This document shows, piece by piece, positions 7,803-17,168 of a stretch of 64,000 nucleotides of DNA (position 1 is the first letter of the stretch; each line of letters begins with the position of its first letter). A model generated the notes under the pieces. The model saw only the letters and a program-made list of their open reading frames with translations. It ran no database searches and was not told the origin of the DNA. The translations under genes and the position numbers were made by a program. This DNA is from Kordia sp. GTDB lineage: Bacteria > Bacteroidota > Bacteroidia > Flavobacteriales > Flavobacteriaceae. The stretch is from NCBI RefSeq assembly GCF_022447245.1, contig NZ_JAKVBC010000015.1:53350-117349 (forward strand), given 5' to 3'.

Positions 7803-10172
7803 TTATTGTTTGGTGTTTATACGATTAACTTCGTCTCCAGCACTATTTTTTCTACTTTTCTTTTTGTTGTATTTATTTCCAAAACTGTAACTTAACTGTA
7901 AAAATATATTTCTACGAGGAAAATCGCTGATGATATTTGCATTTACATTGTCATAATTGATAGCCCCGTTAAATTTTCGATCTAAAATTTCTTCCAATTC
8001 TACACTGACTTTCAACTGATCATTCATGAATTTTTTACTAAATGCGATGTCTAAACCTGCGATCCAATCAAATTCAATTTGTCCTTCAAATCCTCCTGAA
8101 GTATAATATCCAGAAACTTCTGATTGAATTCCCCATGGTAATTTGTACTCAGCACTCGTAAACCAAGTCATATTCCATTTTTTGTTGTCTAACACTGGAT
8201 TTAGGTTTTCCGACATAAATCTGTTGTAATTCACAATAACTCCCGTATAACCTTCCAAACCTTTTATAAAACTCAATGGCGCAAAAAGATTGAAACTCCA
8301 ATTTTCATTTTTTGCTAAGTTGATGACAGAACGAGATGTTTCTGAAGTAGCATCGTTTTGTGAGATCAATTCAAATAAAGTATCGTCAGTTCTGCTATAG
8401 CTTACACCAAAAAACGGTTGATTTTCATAGGTTAAGTTAAAACGAAAACTATTAGTCAATGCAGGACGCAATGTTGGATTTCCTTGCTCAAAGGTAAATG
8501 GATCATAGTAGTAAACAAACGGATTTAAAGTTTCATAAGATGGACGTTGAATGCGGTAACTATAGGCAACATTGGCAGCAATTTCATCCGTAATATTTCT
8601 TGAAATGCTCAAACTAGGGAAAAACTTTGCAATAGTTCTATCTAAAGAAGTATTTAGGTTTTGAGAAGTTCCTGTAGTTTCACTTTGTTCCCAACGCAAT
8701 CCTCCAGAAAATGACCATTTATCTAATTTTACATTCACTTTTGCATACGCGGCCATGATATCTTCGTCAATTAAAAAACGATTGGTTTGATTTGGATTAT
8801 TTATAAAATCGCCCGTAGTGGTTTGCACCAATGATTGCAAATCGCTGTCAGAATCGACACTGGATAGTTTCAATCCTGCACGTACCGAAATGTTATCATT
8901 CAATATACGTTTGTAATCTACCTGATACGTGTAAATATTATAATCAGCATCTTGAAAATAACGTTGGTTGTCATAATCTACCATACTTTGTCCTACTTGA
9001 AATAAGTTGTTTTCATTCATAGAATTGTAATCTACATATGTGAAATCGAGTGTAATTTTATTTTTGTCATCGTCATATTCATAATACGGATCAATTACGT
9101 ATAAAGTCCAATCGCGTTCAAATCTGTTATCCGTTTCTAAGACATCCAATATTCCATTGCTAGTAATATTAGTTACATTATCCGTAACACGATTTGAAGA
9201 ACTTCCGACACGCTGCACACTTATTCCTGCCGAGTGTTTTTTGTTGATGTAATAATCCAATCCAGCATTTATACGCAAAGTATTTGGATCAAAAGGAGAA
9301 CGTGAAAACTGATCATACACATCATCTCCAACACGACGAATGATTTGTAGATCTTCTCGCCAAGAACCACGAGAGTAACTCGCGCCTGCTTGCCAGTTAA
9401 TTTTTCCTTTAAAGCTTGCAATAGAAGCACTTTTTCTAAAGGTAAAATCATCTGCATATCCTACCATGCTTTTTAAAGTTCCGTAAGTTCCTAATTTTAC
9501 ATTTTTCTTTAAAATAATATTGATCAATGCGCCCGAACCGTCTGCATCATATTCTGCACCAGGTTGTTGTATTAGTTCAATTTTGGCAATATTATCGGCT
9601 GGCATTTCACGCAATAGCGTTTGCATGTCCATATAATTGGTTTGTTTTCCATTGATCAAAATGCGGAGATTGTTTTGTCCGGCATAACTCAAATTACTAC
9701 CTGTAACCAATACGCCAGGAATCTTTTTCATGACATCTCGGACATTGGAATTCACCATTTCAGAATTCTCCAGATTCACCACAAGTTTTTCTGCATTTTG
9801 TGTAATTACAGGTTTTTTGGCTACTACCACAACTTCATCTAAATTTTCAGGGACATCTTCTTTTAGTACAAAATCGAACGTTACATTTTTAGTAGTATCA
9901 ATATTTAATACAATGGAACGTTTTGTTTTATAACCAAATAAGGAAGCTTCCACAATAAAAGTTCCGTTTTTTACATTGCTAAATGTATACATTCCGTTTT
10001 CTTCTACAATTACGGCTTTTAGTGGTGTATCGTTATTGCTGTTATATAATACAACATTTGAAAAAGATAATATTTGATTAGCTTCATCTGTGACTTTTCC
10101 AGAGATTGTGCTTTGTGCAAGCATTGAAAAACTTGCGAAATATAAAATAATGTTGAGTAAAGTTTTTAACAT
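7803..10172 (-). CDS. outer-membrane beta-barrel receptor, TonB-dependent type, with carboxypeptidase-like N-domain
   Basis: The 789-residue protein starts with a signal peptide (hydrophobic to about residue 19, likely cleavage near SMLAQ). A carboxypeptidase-regulatory-like domain follows at about 22-110 (STISGKVTDEANQ and the GYKTKRS strand). Next comes a plug-like domain with the run VRDVMKKIPGVLV and IKLIQQPGAEYDADG-like residues (IELIQQPGAEYDADGSG). The remainder alternates aromatic beta strands and ends in an aromatic-rich stretch (IFLQLSYSFGNKYN) before a charged tail. This matches the Bacteroidota 'outer membrane beta-barrel family', related to TonB-dependent receptors. No SusD partner is present, so the substrate cannot be predicted. 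Confidence 0.85.
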   Translation of the reverse strand: MLKTLLNIILYFASFSMLAQSTISGKVTDEANQILSFSNVVLYNSNNDTPLKAVIVEENGMYTFSNVKNGTFIVEASLFGYKTKRSIVLNIDTTKNVTFDFVLKEDVPENLDEVVVVAKKPVITQNAEKLVVNLENSEMVNSNVRDVMKKIPGVLVTGSNLSYAGQNNLRILINGKQTNYMDMQTLLREMPADNIAKIELIQQPGAEYDADGSGALINIILKKNVKLGTYGTLKSMVGYADDFTFRKSASIASFKGKINWQAGASYSRGSWREDLQIIRRVGDDVYDQFSRSPFDPNTLRINAGLDYYINKKHSAGISVQRVGSSSNRVTDNVTNITSNGILDVLETDNRFERDWTLYVIDPYYEYDDDKNKITLDFTYVDYNSMNENNLFQVGQSMVDYDNQRYFQDADYNIYTYQVDYKRILNDNISVRAGLKLSSVDSDSDLQSLVQTTTGDFINNPNQTNRFLIDEDIMAAYAKVNVKLDKWSFSGGLRWEQSETTGTSQNLNTSLDRTIAKFFPSLSISRNITDEIAANVAYSYRIQRPSYETLNPFVYYYDPFTFEQGNPTLRPALTNSFRFNLTYENQPFFGVSYSRTDDTLFELISQNDATSETSRSVINLAKNENWSFNLFAPLSFIKGLEGYTGVIVNYNRFMSENLNPVLDNKKWNMTWFTSAEYKLPWGIQSEVSGYYTSGGFEGQIEFDWIAGLDIAFSKKFMNDQLKVSVELEEILDRKFNGAINYDNVNANIISDFPRRNIFLQLSYSFGNKYNKKKSRKNSAGDEVNRINTKQ

Positions 10173-10516
10173 AACTGTCGTTTTTTGCTGTTCGTTTTAA
10201 TTGATGCACAAATATGTTTTAGAAACCTTATGTAGGAAAGCAGATTCTGCCGAATTGGGATTAAAAAAAGGTGAAACGGGGATTTTTTACCGTTAAAAAA
10301 ATACTATAAAAGAACACTTATATGTAGTATTTGTAGGTGTTTCTAGATGATTGAGATAAAAATGACATATAAAATTCCCTAAAAACGAATGTTTGATTTT
10401 TCAGGTTGAAACATCGTATTGACTTGTTTTAAAAAACAAAAAGAAACAAAAATCATGTAGTTTTTTATCAAATAGTATTTCTGTTACTTTTTAGGATAAA
10501 CATATACTAACATTAC
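10173..10516. other. intergenic region with little recognisable content
   Basis: The 344-bp divergent gap is AT-rich. On the minus strand CATATTTG at 10209-10216 resembles a -7 element for the receptor gene. No RNA gene or repeat was found. Confidence 0.3.
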
Positions 10517-10636
10517 ATGAAAACAATTTTTATCATACTATCTATAATAGGCGTTTTTGTATTTGCTTATTTTTTTCCAAAAGGAATTAAAATATTTGGA
10601 ATACCAGCCGAGATATTTTTTGGAAAGGAAAAGTAA
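10517..10636 (+). CDS. 39-residue single-helix membrane peptide
   Basis: The frame opens with ATG at 10517 and encodes MKTIFIILSIIGVFVFAYFF followed by a short tail rich in Ile, Lys and Gly. One membrane helix spans residues 3-20. The reading frame ends inside the left arm of a stem-loop that probably terminates its transcript. There is no homologue known to me, so it is reported as a possible small protein only. Confidence 0.4.
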   Translation: MKTIFIILSIIGVFVFAYFFPKGIKIFGIPAEIFFGKEK

Positions 10637-10669
10637 GATGATGATATGAAATCACCATCCTTTCCAAAA
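10618..10669 (+). terminator. stem-loop at the end of the small membrane peptide gene
   Basis: TTTTGGAAAGG pairs perfectly with CCTTTCCAAAA at 10659-10669, an 11-bp stem enclosing about 30 bp that includes the stop codon of the small gene. No T run follows, so termination is plausible but not certain; mRNA protection is an alternative. Confidence 0.4.
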
Positions 10670-10879
10670 CTAGCCAAGAATTTTATTCTCTGAAATTTCT
10701 CTACGCTTATTTTCTTAAAGTGTATAATACATAGTGAATGTACTACTTAATGGACCCATGTTTTATTAAATGATTGCAATTGTATTATGAATACTAGGTT
10801 TTAAATTGTAAAATCATTTTCTATGGTGTAATATGCAAACCAAAAATTTTTAATAATTAATAACTTAAATTATTTAATC

Positions 10880-11083
10880 ATGAAAAAACAAATTTTAAGT
10901 ATCGGTAAGGCTTTAAGTAAAGCTGAACAGCTAACAATTAATGGTGGCGCATTAGTGCCAAGTCCAATTGGGGATTTACCATGTGAAGAACCAGTATTGG
11001 CTCCACCACCTGAAGGATGTTATTACAGACGTATCAGACCATGTACGTATATTTTAATGTGTGTAGACATTACGCCAGTCTAA
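10880..11083 (+). CDS. bacteriocin-like peptide precursor with double-glycine leader
   Basis: The 67-residue product begins with a leader-like segment, SIGKALSKAEQLTINGG, which ends in Gly22-Gly23. This matches the Bacteroidota class of peptides with a 'K-x-L-S-K-x-E-Q-x-x-I-x-GG' leader cleaved and exported by a peptidase-containing ABC transporter. The 44-residue core has cysteines at 35, 47, 55 and 61 and several prolines. No transporter, modifying enzyme or immunity gene is adjacent, so it is an orphan precursor whose export would rely on genes elsewhere. Function as toxin, signal or other cannot be told from sequence. Confidence 0.65.
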   Translation: MKKQILSIGKALSKAEQLTINGGALVPSPIGDLPCEEPVLAPPPEGCYYRRIRPCTYILMCVDITPV

Positions 11084-11164
11084 ATGGAGCAAAAAGGAGC
11101 TATCTACGAATGATTATATTTAGGAGTTTTAGATAGCTTCTTTGAGTTTTCTATCATTTGTATA

Positions 11165-11752
11165 TTATTCTTTTCGCAACCAACCAAGAACCTGATTATC
11201 TAAAATTTTCCAACGATTATTCTCTTGAACTAATTCGTATGTAGCACGTGTATTGCTAAATGGACCAGCATTTTGTTGAATAATAATGACTTCGTCTTCT
11301 GTGACTTCCATGACAATGGCTACATGTCCAAACGAATTGTACCAAGAAGCCTGAAATACCAAAATATCATTCACTTTGGGTTTGGAAAGACTTCCATTTG
11401 TATATTGAATTAAATTTCGTTGTGTATTGCGGTTTCCATCTTTCACATTTGGATTAAAGAAATCTTTGGCATGCCCGTAACTATCAGGCATTTTATGTTG
11501 TAAATATTCATAATAGTACCGCTTTACAAACTCTACACATTGGTATTGTAATCCTAAATTGTATCCGTCTTTAGTTACATTTCGTTTTTCAACATTATTA
11601 ACAGCTCCATTATAATATACCGTAACGTTATTGAAGGAATCTAACGTATTGCCAACGCTTCTAAAAGGATTTGTATTTACATATTGTGATACTATCAAAA
11701 AAACAACACTTGATAGTATTAGTAAACCAAAAATTATCAATTTTCGTTTCAT
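11165..11752 (-). CDS. CHAP-domain amidase/peptidase, membrane-anchored
   Basis: The 195-residue protein has an N-terminal hydrophobic helix (about residues 4-23) that anchors or exports it, then a CHAP domain. The nucleophile is likely Cys72 in LQYQCVEFVKRYYY, the catalytic histidine is His143 in SFGHVAIVMEV, and a third polar residue is Asn161 in IIIQQNAG. CHAP enzymes cut amide bonds in peptidoglycan or in glutathionylspermidine-type substrates. With export to the envelope, peptidoglycan is the better guess. The gene stands alone and diverges from the peroxidase gene at 11881. Confidence 0.8.
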   Translation of the reverse strand: MKRKLIIFGLLILSSVVFLIVSQYVNTNPFRSVGNTLDSFNNVTVYYNGAVNNVEKRNVTKDGYNLGLQYQCVEFVKRYYYEYLQHKMPDSYGHAKDFFNPNVKDGNRNTQRNLIQYTNGSLSKPKVNDILVFQASWYNSFGHVAIVMEVTEDEVIIIQQNAGPFSNTRATYELVQENNRWKILDNQVLGWLRKE

Positions 11753-11880
11753 GGAGAGAAAATTAAAAAATCAATATGATTATAAAAAATAAAATATCAC
11801 AAGATTCATTGATAAAGTGATAACAACATTCAATATCTAACTAAATACTTTCGTATTTTTACAAAAAACTAAAAAACTCG

Positions 11881-12507
11881 ATGAGAATATTCATGCTAGT
11901 ATTGGTTGCTTGTGCTATCAGTTGTACATCCAAACCTAAAGAAAAAACTTCAGAAACTGCTAAAAAAGTAGAAACTACGAAAGAAACATCAACCCAAAAA
12001 ACATCCAAAAAGACTATGGAAAAAGGTTCAATTCATCAATTCACAGTAAAAGATATTTCTGGAAACGATTTTAAATTAGCCGATTTAAAAGGAAAGAAAG
12101 TAATGATTGTAAACACAGCTTCTGAATGTGGATTAACACCACAATATGAGCAATTACAGGATGTATACGAAACTTTCAAAGACAAAAACTTTACGATTGT
12201 AGGTTTTCCAGCTAATAATTTTGGTGCGCAAGAACCTGGAACTAATCAACAAATCGCGACTTTTTGTAAAGCCAATTACGGCGTAACTTTTCCGATGATG
12301 GAGAAGATTTCAGTAAAAGGAAATGACATGCATGATTTGTATCAATTCCTCACGCAAAAATCACAAAATGGATTGGAAGATTCGGAAGTTGCTTGGAATT
12401 TTCAAAAGTATTTGATCAACGCAAATGGTGAATTAGAAAAAGTAATTGCACCACAAACATTACCAAACGACGAAACTGTATTGACTTGGATAGAAAGTAA
12501 GTCATAA
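11881..12507 (+). CDS. glutathione-peroxidase-like (thiol peroxidase) lipoprotein
   Basis: The 208-residue protein starts with a lipoprotein signal (hydrophobic run then AISC with Cys15) and a Lys/Thr-rich linker to about residue 50. The GPx domain follows. It has the peroxidatic Cys83 in VNTASECGLTPQYEQL, the FPANNFGAQEPG segment with the active-site Gln, and the VAWNFQKY segment with the Trp and Asn of the catalytic tetrad. Cysteine replaces selenocysteine. Such bacterial enzymes usually take electrons from thioredoxin and remove peroxides. The lipobox places it on the periplasmic side of a membrane. Confidence 0.9.
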   Translation: MRIFMLVLVACAISCTSKPKEKTSETAKKVETTKETSTQKTSKKTMEKGSIHQFTVKDISGNDFKLADLKGKKVMIVNTASECGLTPQYEQLQDVYETFKDKNFTIVGFPANNFGAQEPGTNQQIATFCKANYGVTFPMMEKISVKGNDMHDLYQFLTQKSQNGLEDSEVAWNFQKYLINANGELEKVIAPQTLPNDETVLTWIESKS

Positions 12508-12522
12508 TACATGTAATTATAT

Positions 12523-12592
12523 CAGTTTGAGCGCAGTTGAGATTTAATAAAATAATAGTTTTCATTTATTTATCTGCTGCGCTCGAAGTGAC
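12523..12592. repeat. short intergenic inverted repeat (GAGCGCAG family)
   Basis: TTTGAGCGCAGTTGAGAT near the left end is the near reverse complement of ATCTGCTGCGCTCGAAGTGA near the right end, separated by about 28 bp of AT-rich DNA. The CTCGAAGTGAC end recurs as GTCACTTCGAGTGA at 35266. This is the pattern of a small dispersed intergenic repeat, possibly a non-autonomous mobile element. It lies inside a 279-bp gap. The rest of the gap contains a GTAACC...GGTTAC hairpin at 12737-12760 in the leader of the MATE gene. Confidence 0.45.
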
Positions 12593-12786
12593 AAATGCTG
12601 ATTTTTTGGAAGACAAAAACTTCTACGCTCGCTTTTTTTAGATTTGGATAATTCAAAAAAATAGTGATATTTGTACCATTATGGAATTGTAAGTAGTATA
12701 TATTCGGAACCTGTCGATGGAGTTCGACCTTTTTTTGTAACCTAATCTTCTATGGGTTACACTTTTCTAATATATAAAATTACAAC

Positions 12787-14196
12787 ATGTCACACGACCA
12801 TAAATTATCAATCAAACAATTATATTCTCACTTTAAAGACGCTTTAAAAGGGATTCAAAACGATTTTACTACTGGAAGCATTCGCAAAGCAATTTTTATG
12901 CTTTCAATTCCCATGATTCTTGAAATGCTGATGGAATCGATATTCGCTATAGTAGATATTGCTTTTGTTTCACAAGTTAGTACCAATGCTGTAGCCACTA
13001 TTGGACTCACAGAATCTGTAGTTACGCTAGTATATGCTGTCGCTATTGGCGTAAGTATGGCAGCTACCGCAATGGTTGCAAGAAGAATTGGCGAAAAAGA
13101 TCCTGATGGCGCTTCCAAAATAGCTGCACAAGCGATCTTTTTGGGTGTATTCATAGCAAGTATTGTCAGCGTTATTGGAATTATATATCCAAAAGAAATC
13201 TTAGGACTTATGGGAGGTGAACCAGATCTTATTGAAGAAGGATATGGTTACACACAAATTCTCTTGGGAGGAAACGTTACCATTATGTTACTCTTTTTAA
13301 TTAATTCCATTTTCAGAGGTGCAGGAAATGCTTCTGTAGCCATGAAAGCGTTAATTTTATCCAATTGTCTCAATATATTACTCGACCCGTTATTTATTTT
13401 TGGATTAGGCCCTATTCCTGCATTTGGCCTAGAAGGTGCTGCCATAGCAACTCCAATTGGCCGTGGAAGCGCGGTTGTATTTCAATTGGCTATACTATTT
13501 TATGGTTGGAGTGTGATTAAAATTAATTTTAAAGACTTGGTATTACGTGCTGGAATTATGATCAATCTATTGAAAATTTCCCTTGGCGGAATTGGGCAAT
13601 TTATCATTGGAACTTCCAGTTGGATAGTATTAATGCGTATCATGTCTGAATTTGGAAGTGATGTTTTAGCAGGTTATACCATTGCCATTCGTGTTGTTAT
13701 GTTTACATTATTACCTTGTTGGGGAATGAGCAATGCAGCAGCAACATTGGTTGGGCAAAACTTAGGAGCAAAACAGCCAGATAGAGCAGAGACTTCCGTA
13801 TGGAAAACAGGGAAATACAATGCTTTGTTTATGGGAATAGTTTCTATTGCTTATTTGGTATTTGCAAAAGAGATTATTGGCTTATTTACAGATGAAAGTA
13901 TTGTGATTGCTAATGGAGCTTCGTGCTTGCAAATTATTGCAGCGGGCTATATATTCTATGGATATGGAATGGTTGTTATTCAGTCTTTCAATGGGGCAGG
14001 AGATACCAAAACACCAACGGTTATCAATTTCTTTTGTTTTTGGGCATTTCAATTGCCGTTTGCATATCTAATGGCAATCTATTTTGATCTAGGACCTCAA
14101 GGTGTATTTTGGGCAATTACTTTTGCACAAGTTTTAATTGCTATTGTCGGAATATTTGTATTTAAACAAGGAAAATGGAAAGCTGTGGAAGTTTAG
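12787..14196 (+). CDS. MATE-family multidrug efflux transporter
   Basis: The 469-residue protein carries about twelve hydrophobic helices in two similar halves (about residues 32-240 and 250-465). The start of each half contains the typical arrangement; the first reads IRKAIFMLSIPMILEMLMESIFAIVDIAFVSQVSTNAVATIGLTE, shown here only as key features: the P in helix 1, a conserved D in helix 2 and the GLTE loop. NorM-type MATE pumps exchange Na+ or H+ for cationic drugs across the inner membrane. The gene is alone, with a leader that can form a small hairpin. Substrate is unknown. Confidence 0.9.
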   Translation: MSHDHKLSIKQLYSHFKDALKGIQNDFTTGSIRKAIFMLSIPMILEMLMESIFAIVDIAFVSQVSTNAVATIGLTESVVTLVYAVAIGVSMAATAMVARRIGEKDPDGASKIAAQAIFLGVFIASIVSVIGIIYPKEILGLMGGEPDLIEEGYGYTQILLGGNVTIMLLFLINSIFRGAGNASVAMKALILSNCLNILLDPLFIFGLGPIPAFGLEGAAIATPIGRGSAVVFQLAILFYGWSVIKINFKDLVLRAGIMINLLKISLGGIGQFIIGTSSWIVLMRIMSEFGSDVLAGYTIAIRVVMFTLLPCWGMSNAAATLVGQNLGAKQPDRAETSVWKTGKYNALFMGIVSIAYLVFAKEIIGLFTDESIVIANGASCLQIIAAGYIFYGYGMVVIQSFNGAGDTKTPTVINFFCFWAFQLPFAYLMAIYFDLGPQGVFWAITFAQVLIAIVGIFVFKQGKWKAVEV

Positions 14197-14224
14197 GTTT
14201 ATACGAAGCAGTTTTGTAATTTAG

Positions 14225-14247
14225 ATGCAACGAAAATTAGTTGCATG
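14225..14247 (+). promoter_or_regulatory. hairpin overlapping the start codon of the trans-sulfuration gene
   Basis: ATGCAAC pairs with GTTGCAT over an 8-nt loop, and the right arm contains two bases of the ATG at 14245. If it forms in the mRNA it would hide the start codon. No riboswitch family is recognised. Confidence 0.3.
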
Positions 14248-15405
14248 AAGAATAAAAAATTAGGACTTAATACTGTCTGCACTCATACAGGAGAAATAAA
14301 AGACACACAATTTAAAGGAGCCATTTCACCAATCTATTTAAGCAGTTCGTATGCGTTTGACGATGTGGATGTAAAACGTTATCCGAGATACTTCAATACA
14401 CCAAATCAGCAAGCGTTGAGTAAAAAAATAGCGGCTTTAGAGCACACAGAAGCTGCGATGATTTTTGGTAGTGGTATGGCAGCTATTAGTACAAGTTTAT
14501 TAGCTTTTTTAAAGAAAGGAGATCATATTGTATTACAAAATGCTTTGTATGGTGGTACGATGAATTTTGTGCTAGAAGAATTTGATAAGTATGGAATAGA
14601 ATATTCATTCACAAAAAGTCTTGATAGTAAGGATTTCAAAAAAGAAATTAGAAACAATACTAAAGTAATTTACATTGAAACACCTTCCAATCCTTTGTTG
14701 AAAATAACGGATATTCGAAAAATTGTCAAATTGGCTAAGAAGCATAATTTGGTGAGTATGATTGACAATACTTTTGCAAGTTCTGTAAATCAGTTGCCAG
14801 CGACTATGGGAATTGATATTGTAATTCACAGTGCTACAAAGTATTTTGGTGGGCATAGTGATATTTTGGCAGGAGCTGTTGCTGCTTCCGCAGATCACAT
14901 TGATCGTATTTTTCAATTGGGAAAAAACTTAGGTGGAAGCTTAAGTGACTTTACTGTTTGGATGTTAGAACGAAGTATGAAAACCTTGGGAATTCGTGTA
15001 GTTGCTCAAAATAAAAATGCAATGAAACTAGCTAATTTTTTGGAAAAAGATAAAGCAGTTGCAAGAGTCTATTATCCTGGTTTAAAATCGCATGAAGATT
15101 ACGAATTAGCAAAGTCACAAATGTCTGGATTTGGCGGAATGCTATCTTTTGAATTAAAATCTGATTATGATGTGGAAATATTTTTTAAATCGCTCAAATT
15201 GATCAAACCTTCTATGAGTTTGGCAGGTGTAGAAAGTACTATTTTGAGTCCAGCAAAAGCCTCTCACGCATTGCTAACACCTGAAGAGCGCCAAAAACAA
15301 GGAATTGCAGATGGACTCATTCGTTTTTCGGTTGGAATTGAAGATCGAAAAGATATCATTGCAGATTTGAAGCAAGCTATAAAAAAGGCGAAGAAAGGCA
15401 AATAG
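14245..15405 (+). CDS. PLP-dependent trans-sulfuration enzyme (cystathionine gamma-synthase / methionine gamma-lyase family)
   Basis: The 386-residue protein is a full-length Cys/Met-metabolism PLP enzyme. The phosphate-binding loop is near GSGMAAIST (residues 75-84), the ring-stacking Tyr is in ALYGGTMN (about 102), the substrate-side Asp is in MIDNTFAS (174), and the PLP lysine is Lys199 in IHSATKYFGGHSD. The C-terminal SLAGVESTILSPAKASH segment is also typical. Members make or break C-S bonds of cystathionine, methionine or homocysteine. The exact reaction cannot be separated by eye; loss of the usual YSR(x)NP tetramer tyrosine-arginine motif (here PRYFNTPNQ) is compatible with family members in Bacteroidota. 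Confidence 0.85.
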   Translation: MKNKKLGLNTVCTHTGEIKDTQFKGAISPIYLSSSYAFDDVDVKRYPRYFNTPNQQALSKKIAALEHTEAAMIFGSGMAAISTSLLAFLKKGDHIVLQNALYGGTMNFVLEEFDKYGIEYSFTKSLDSKDFKKEIRNNTKVIYIETPSNPLLKITDIRKIVKLAKKHNLVSMIDNTFASSVNQLPATMGIDIVIHSATKYFGGHSDILAGAVAASADHIDRIFQLGKNLGGSLSDFTVWMLERSMKTLGIRVVAQNKNAMKLANFLEKDKAVARVYYPGLKSHEDYELAKSQMSGFGGMLSFELKSDYDVEIFFKSLKLIKPSMSLAGVESTILSPAKASHALLTPEERQKQGIADGLIRFSVGIEDRKDIIADLKQAIKKAKKGK

Positions 15406-15421
15406 ATTTAATTAAAATTAG

Positions 15422-16354
15422 ATGAAAAACCAGTTTTTAATTACATTCTTCATTTCTTTCTTACTAATAGGATGTGCTATTTCTAAAAAGAATAAAACAA
15501 AAGCAGATTTAGAACAAGCTGAATATCATTATTTTAAAGCATACGCGGTGTTAAAAAGTACAACAAATAATGCACTTTCAAACGCATTGACTACACAGGC
15601 ATTGGACGATATCGATAAAGCTATTTCTATTGATGATACACAATCAAAATATCACAGAGTAAGAGGAAGTATTTATTCACATCGAAGAGAATATAAAAAA
15701 GCATTAGTTAATTTTAAAAAAGCATTGCAATTAAATCCTGAAAATTCACTAGCGCACATGGGAAAAGGGATAGCTTATGAAAATACAGGGAAATTCAAAT
15801 TAGCAGAAGAAAATTATTTTAAAGCGTTAGAAGACAAAGAATTAGCTGTATCGGTTAATTTCAATCTTGGATTATTATATGGAAAGTGGGGAAAGCATGA
15901 TAGATCTATAGAACAGTATACCAAAGTACTTGTTTCTTTACCAAATTATAAGAGTGCTTACCTAAACAGAGGTAAGGTAAAGTTAAGTTTAAAAAAATAC
16001 GAAGAAGCTTTAATGGATTTTAATAAGGCTATTAGTTTAGCTCCAAAAGATAAGGTTTCTTTGAATAATAGAGGATTAGCATTATTTTACTTAAAACGTT
16101 ATGAGGAAGCTATTGTTGACTTTAAAAAAACTTTACGTATCGATTTAGGTGATTCCTTTAATGAAAACTATGATACAGATGCTTATGCTTATAATAACAT
16201 GGCAAACTCATACTTTGGGCATGGAAAATTGGATCATGCGTGTTTTTATTGGAATGAAGCTATTGATAATGGATATGTATATAAATCTGAATGGAAAGAA
16301 GAATACAATATTGAAGATCCTGTGAAATTAATTCTAAAGCACTGTAATAAATAA
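15422..16354 (+). CDS. TPR-repeat lipoprotein
   Basis: The 310-residue protein starts with a lipoprotein signal (hydrophobic run then LIGC, Cys18). It contains five to six tetratricopeptide repeats between about residues 70 and 240, for example AHMGKGIAYENTGKFKLAEE and AYLNRGKVKLSLKKYEEAL, with the small-residue and aromatic spacing of TPRs. It should lie in the periplasm attached to a membrane and act as a protein-protein scaffold. It begins 17 bp after the trans-sulfuration gene, so co-transcription is likely though no functional link is evident. Confidence 0.85.
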   Translation: MKNQFLITFFISFLLIGCAISKKNKTKADLEQAEYHYFKAYAVLKSTTNNALSNALTTQALDDIDKAISIDDTQSKYHRVRGSIYSHRREYKKALVNFKKALQLNPENSLAHMGKGIAYENTGKFKLAEENYFKALEDKELAVSVNFNLGLLYGKWGKHDRSIEQYTKVLVSLPNYKSAYLNRGKVKLSLKKYEEALMDFNKAISLAPKDKVSLNNRGLALFYLKRYEEAIVDFKKTLRIDLGDSFNENYDTDAYAYNNMANSYFGHGKLDHACFYWNEAIDNGYVYKSEWKEEYNIEDPVKLILKHCNK

Positions 16355-16450
16355 AAACTATCAAATTCTTTTGAAGAGACATGTTTTTAATGCATACAAG
16401 AATTGATAAAAAAACAACGTAACTTTAGTAAAAGAAAATAAAAACAATAT

Positions 16451-17167
16451 ATGAAATTAGACATATTAGCTATTGGTGCGCATCCTGACGATGTAGAATT
16501 GGGTTGTGGAGCTACCATCGCTAAAGAAATTTCCAAAGGAAAAACGGTTGGCATTCTCGATTTAACAAGAGGAGAATTGGGAACACGTGGCTCAGCAGAT
16601 TTACGAGATATAGAAGCTGCCAGTGCTGCAAAAATACTAGGAGTTTCAGTTCGTGAAAACTTAGCTTTTGCAGATGGATTTTTTAAAAATGACAATGAAC
16701 ATCAATTAGAAATCATAAAAATACTCCGTAAATATCAACCTGATATTGTGCTGTGTAATGCTGTAGATGACCGTCATATTGATCACGGAAAAGGAAGTCA
16801 ACTTGTAAGCGATGCTTGTTTTTTGAGTGGTTTATTGAAGATTGAAACACAGTTGGATGGAAAGAATCAAGAAAAATGGCGACCAAAACAAGTGTATCAT
16901 TACATTCAATGGAAAAATATAGAACCAGATTTTGTAGTTGATGTATCTGGGTTTATTGATAAAAAACACGATGCTGTTATGGCATACAGTTCACAATTTT
17001 ATGATCCAAATAGTAATGAAGCAGAAACGCCTATCACAAGTAAAAACTTTATTGATAGCATACATTACAGAGCTAGAGATTTAGGACGTTTAATAGGCGT
17101 AGACCATGCAGAAGGATTTACGGTTGAACGTTTTGTGGCGGTAGATTCTTTAGATAATTTAATATAA
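16451..17167 (+). CDS. bshB1: bacillithiol biosynthesis deacetylase BshB1
   Basis: The 238-residue protein is a LmbE/PIG-L zinc deacetylase of BshB1 length. The zinc and catalytic motif AHPDD is at residues 10-14 (GAHPDDVELGCG), and the distal zinc histidine is in DRHIDHGKGS. LTRGELGTRGS and VDHAEGFTVERF are typical of BshB1. The enzyme removes the acetyl group from N-acetylglucosaminyl malate, the second step of bacillithiol synthesis. Bacillithiol is a common low-molecular-weight thiol in Flavobacteriia, which fits the other thiol-redox genes in the window. Confidence 0.92.
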   Translation: MKLDILAIGAHPDDVELGCGATIAKEISKGKTVGILDLTRGELGTRGSADLRDIEAASAAKILGVSVRENLAFADGFFKNDNEHQLEIIKILRKYQPDIVLCNAVDDRHIDHGKGSQLVSDACFLSGLLKIETQLDGKNQEKWRPKQVYHYIQWKNIEPDFVVDVSGFIDKKHDAVMAYSSQFYDPNSNEAETPITSKNFIDSIHYRARDLGRLIGVDHAEGFTVERFVAVDSLDNLI

Positions 17168-17168
17168 C

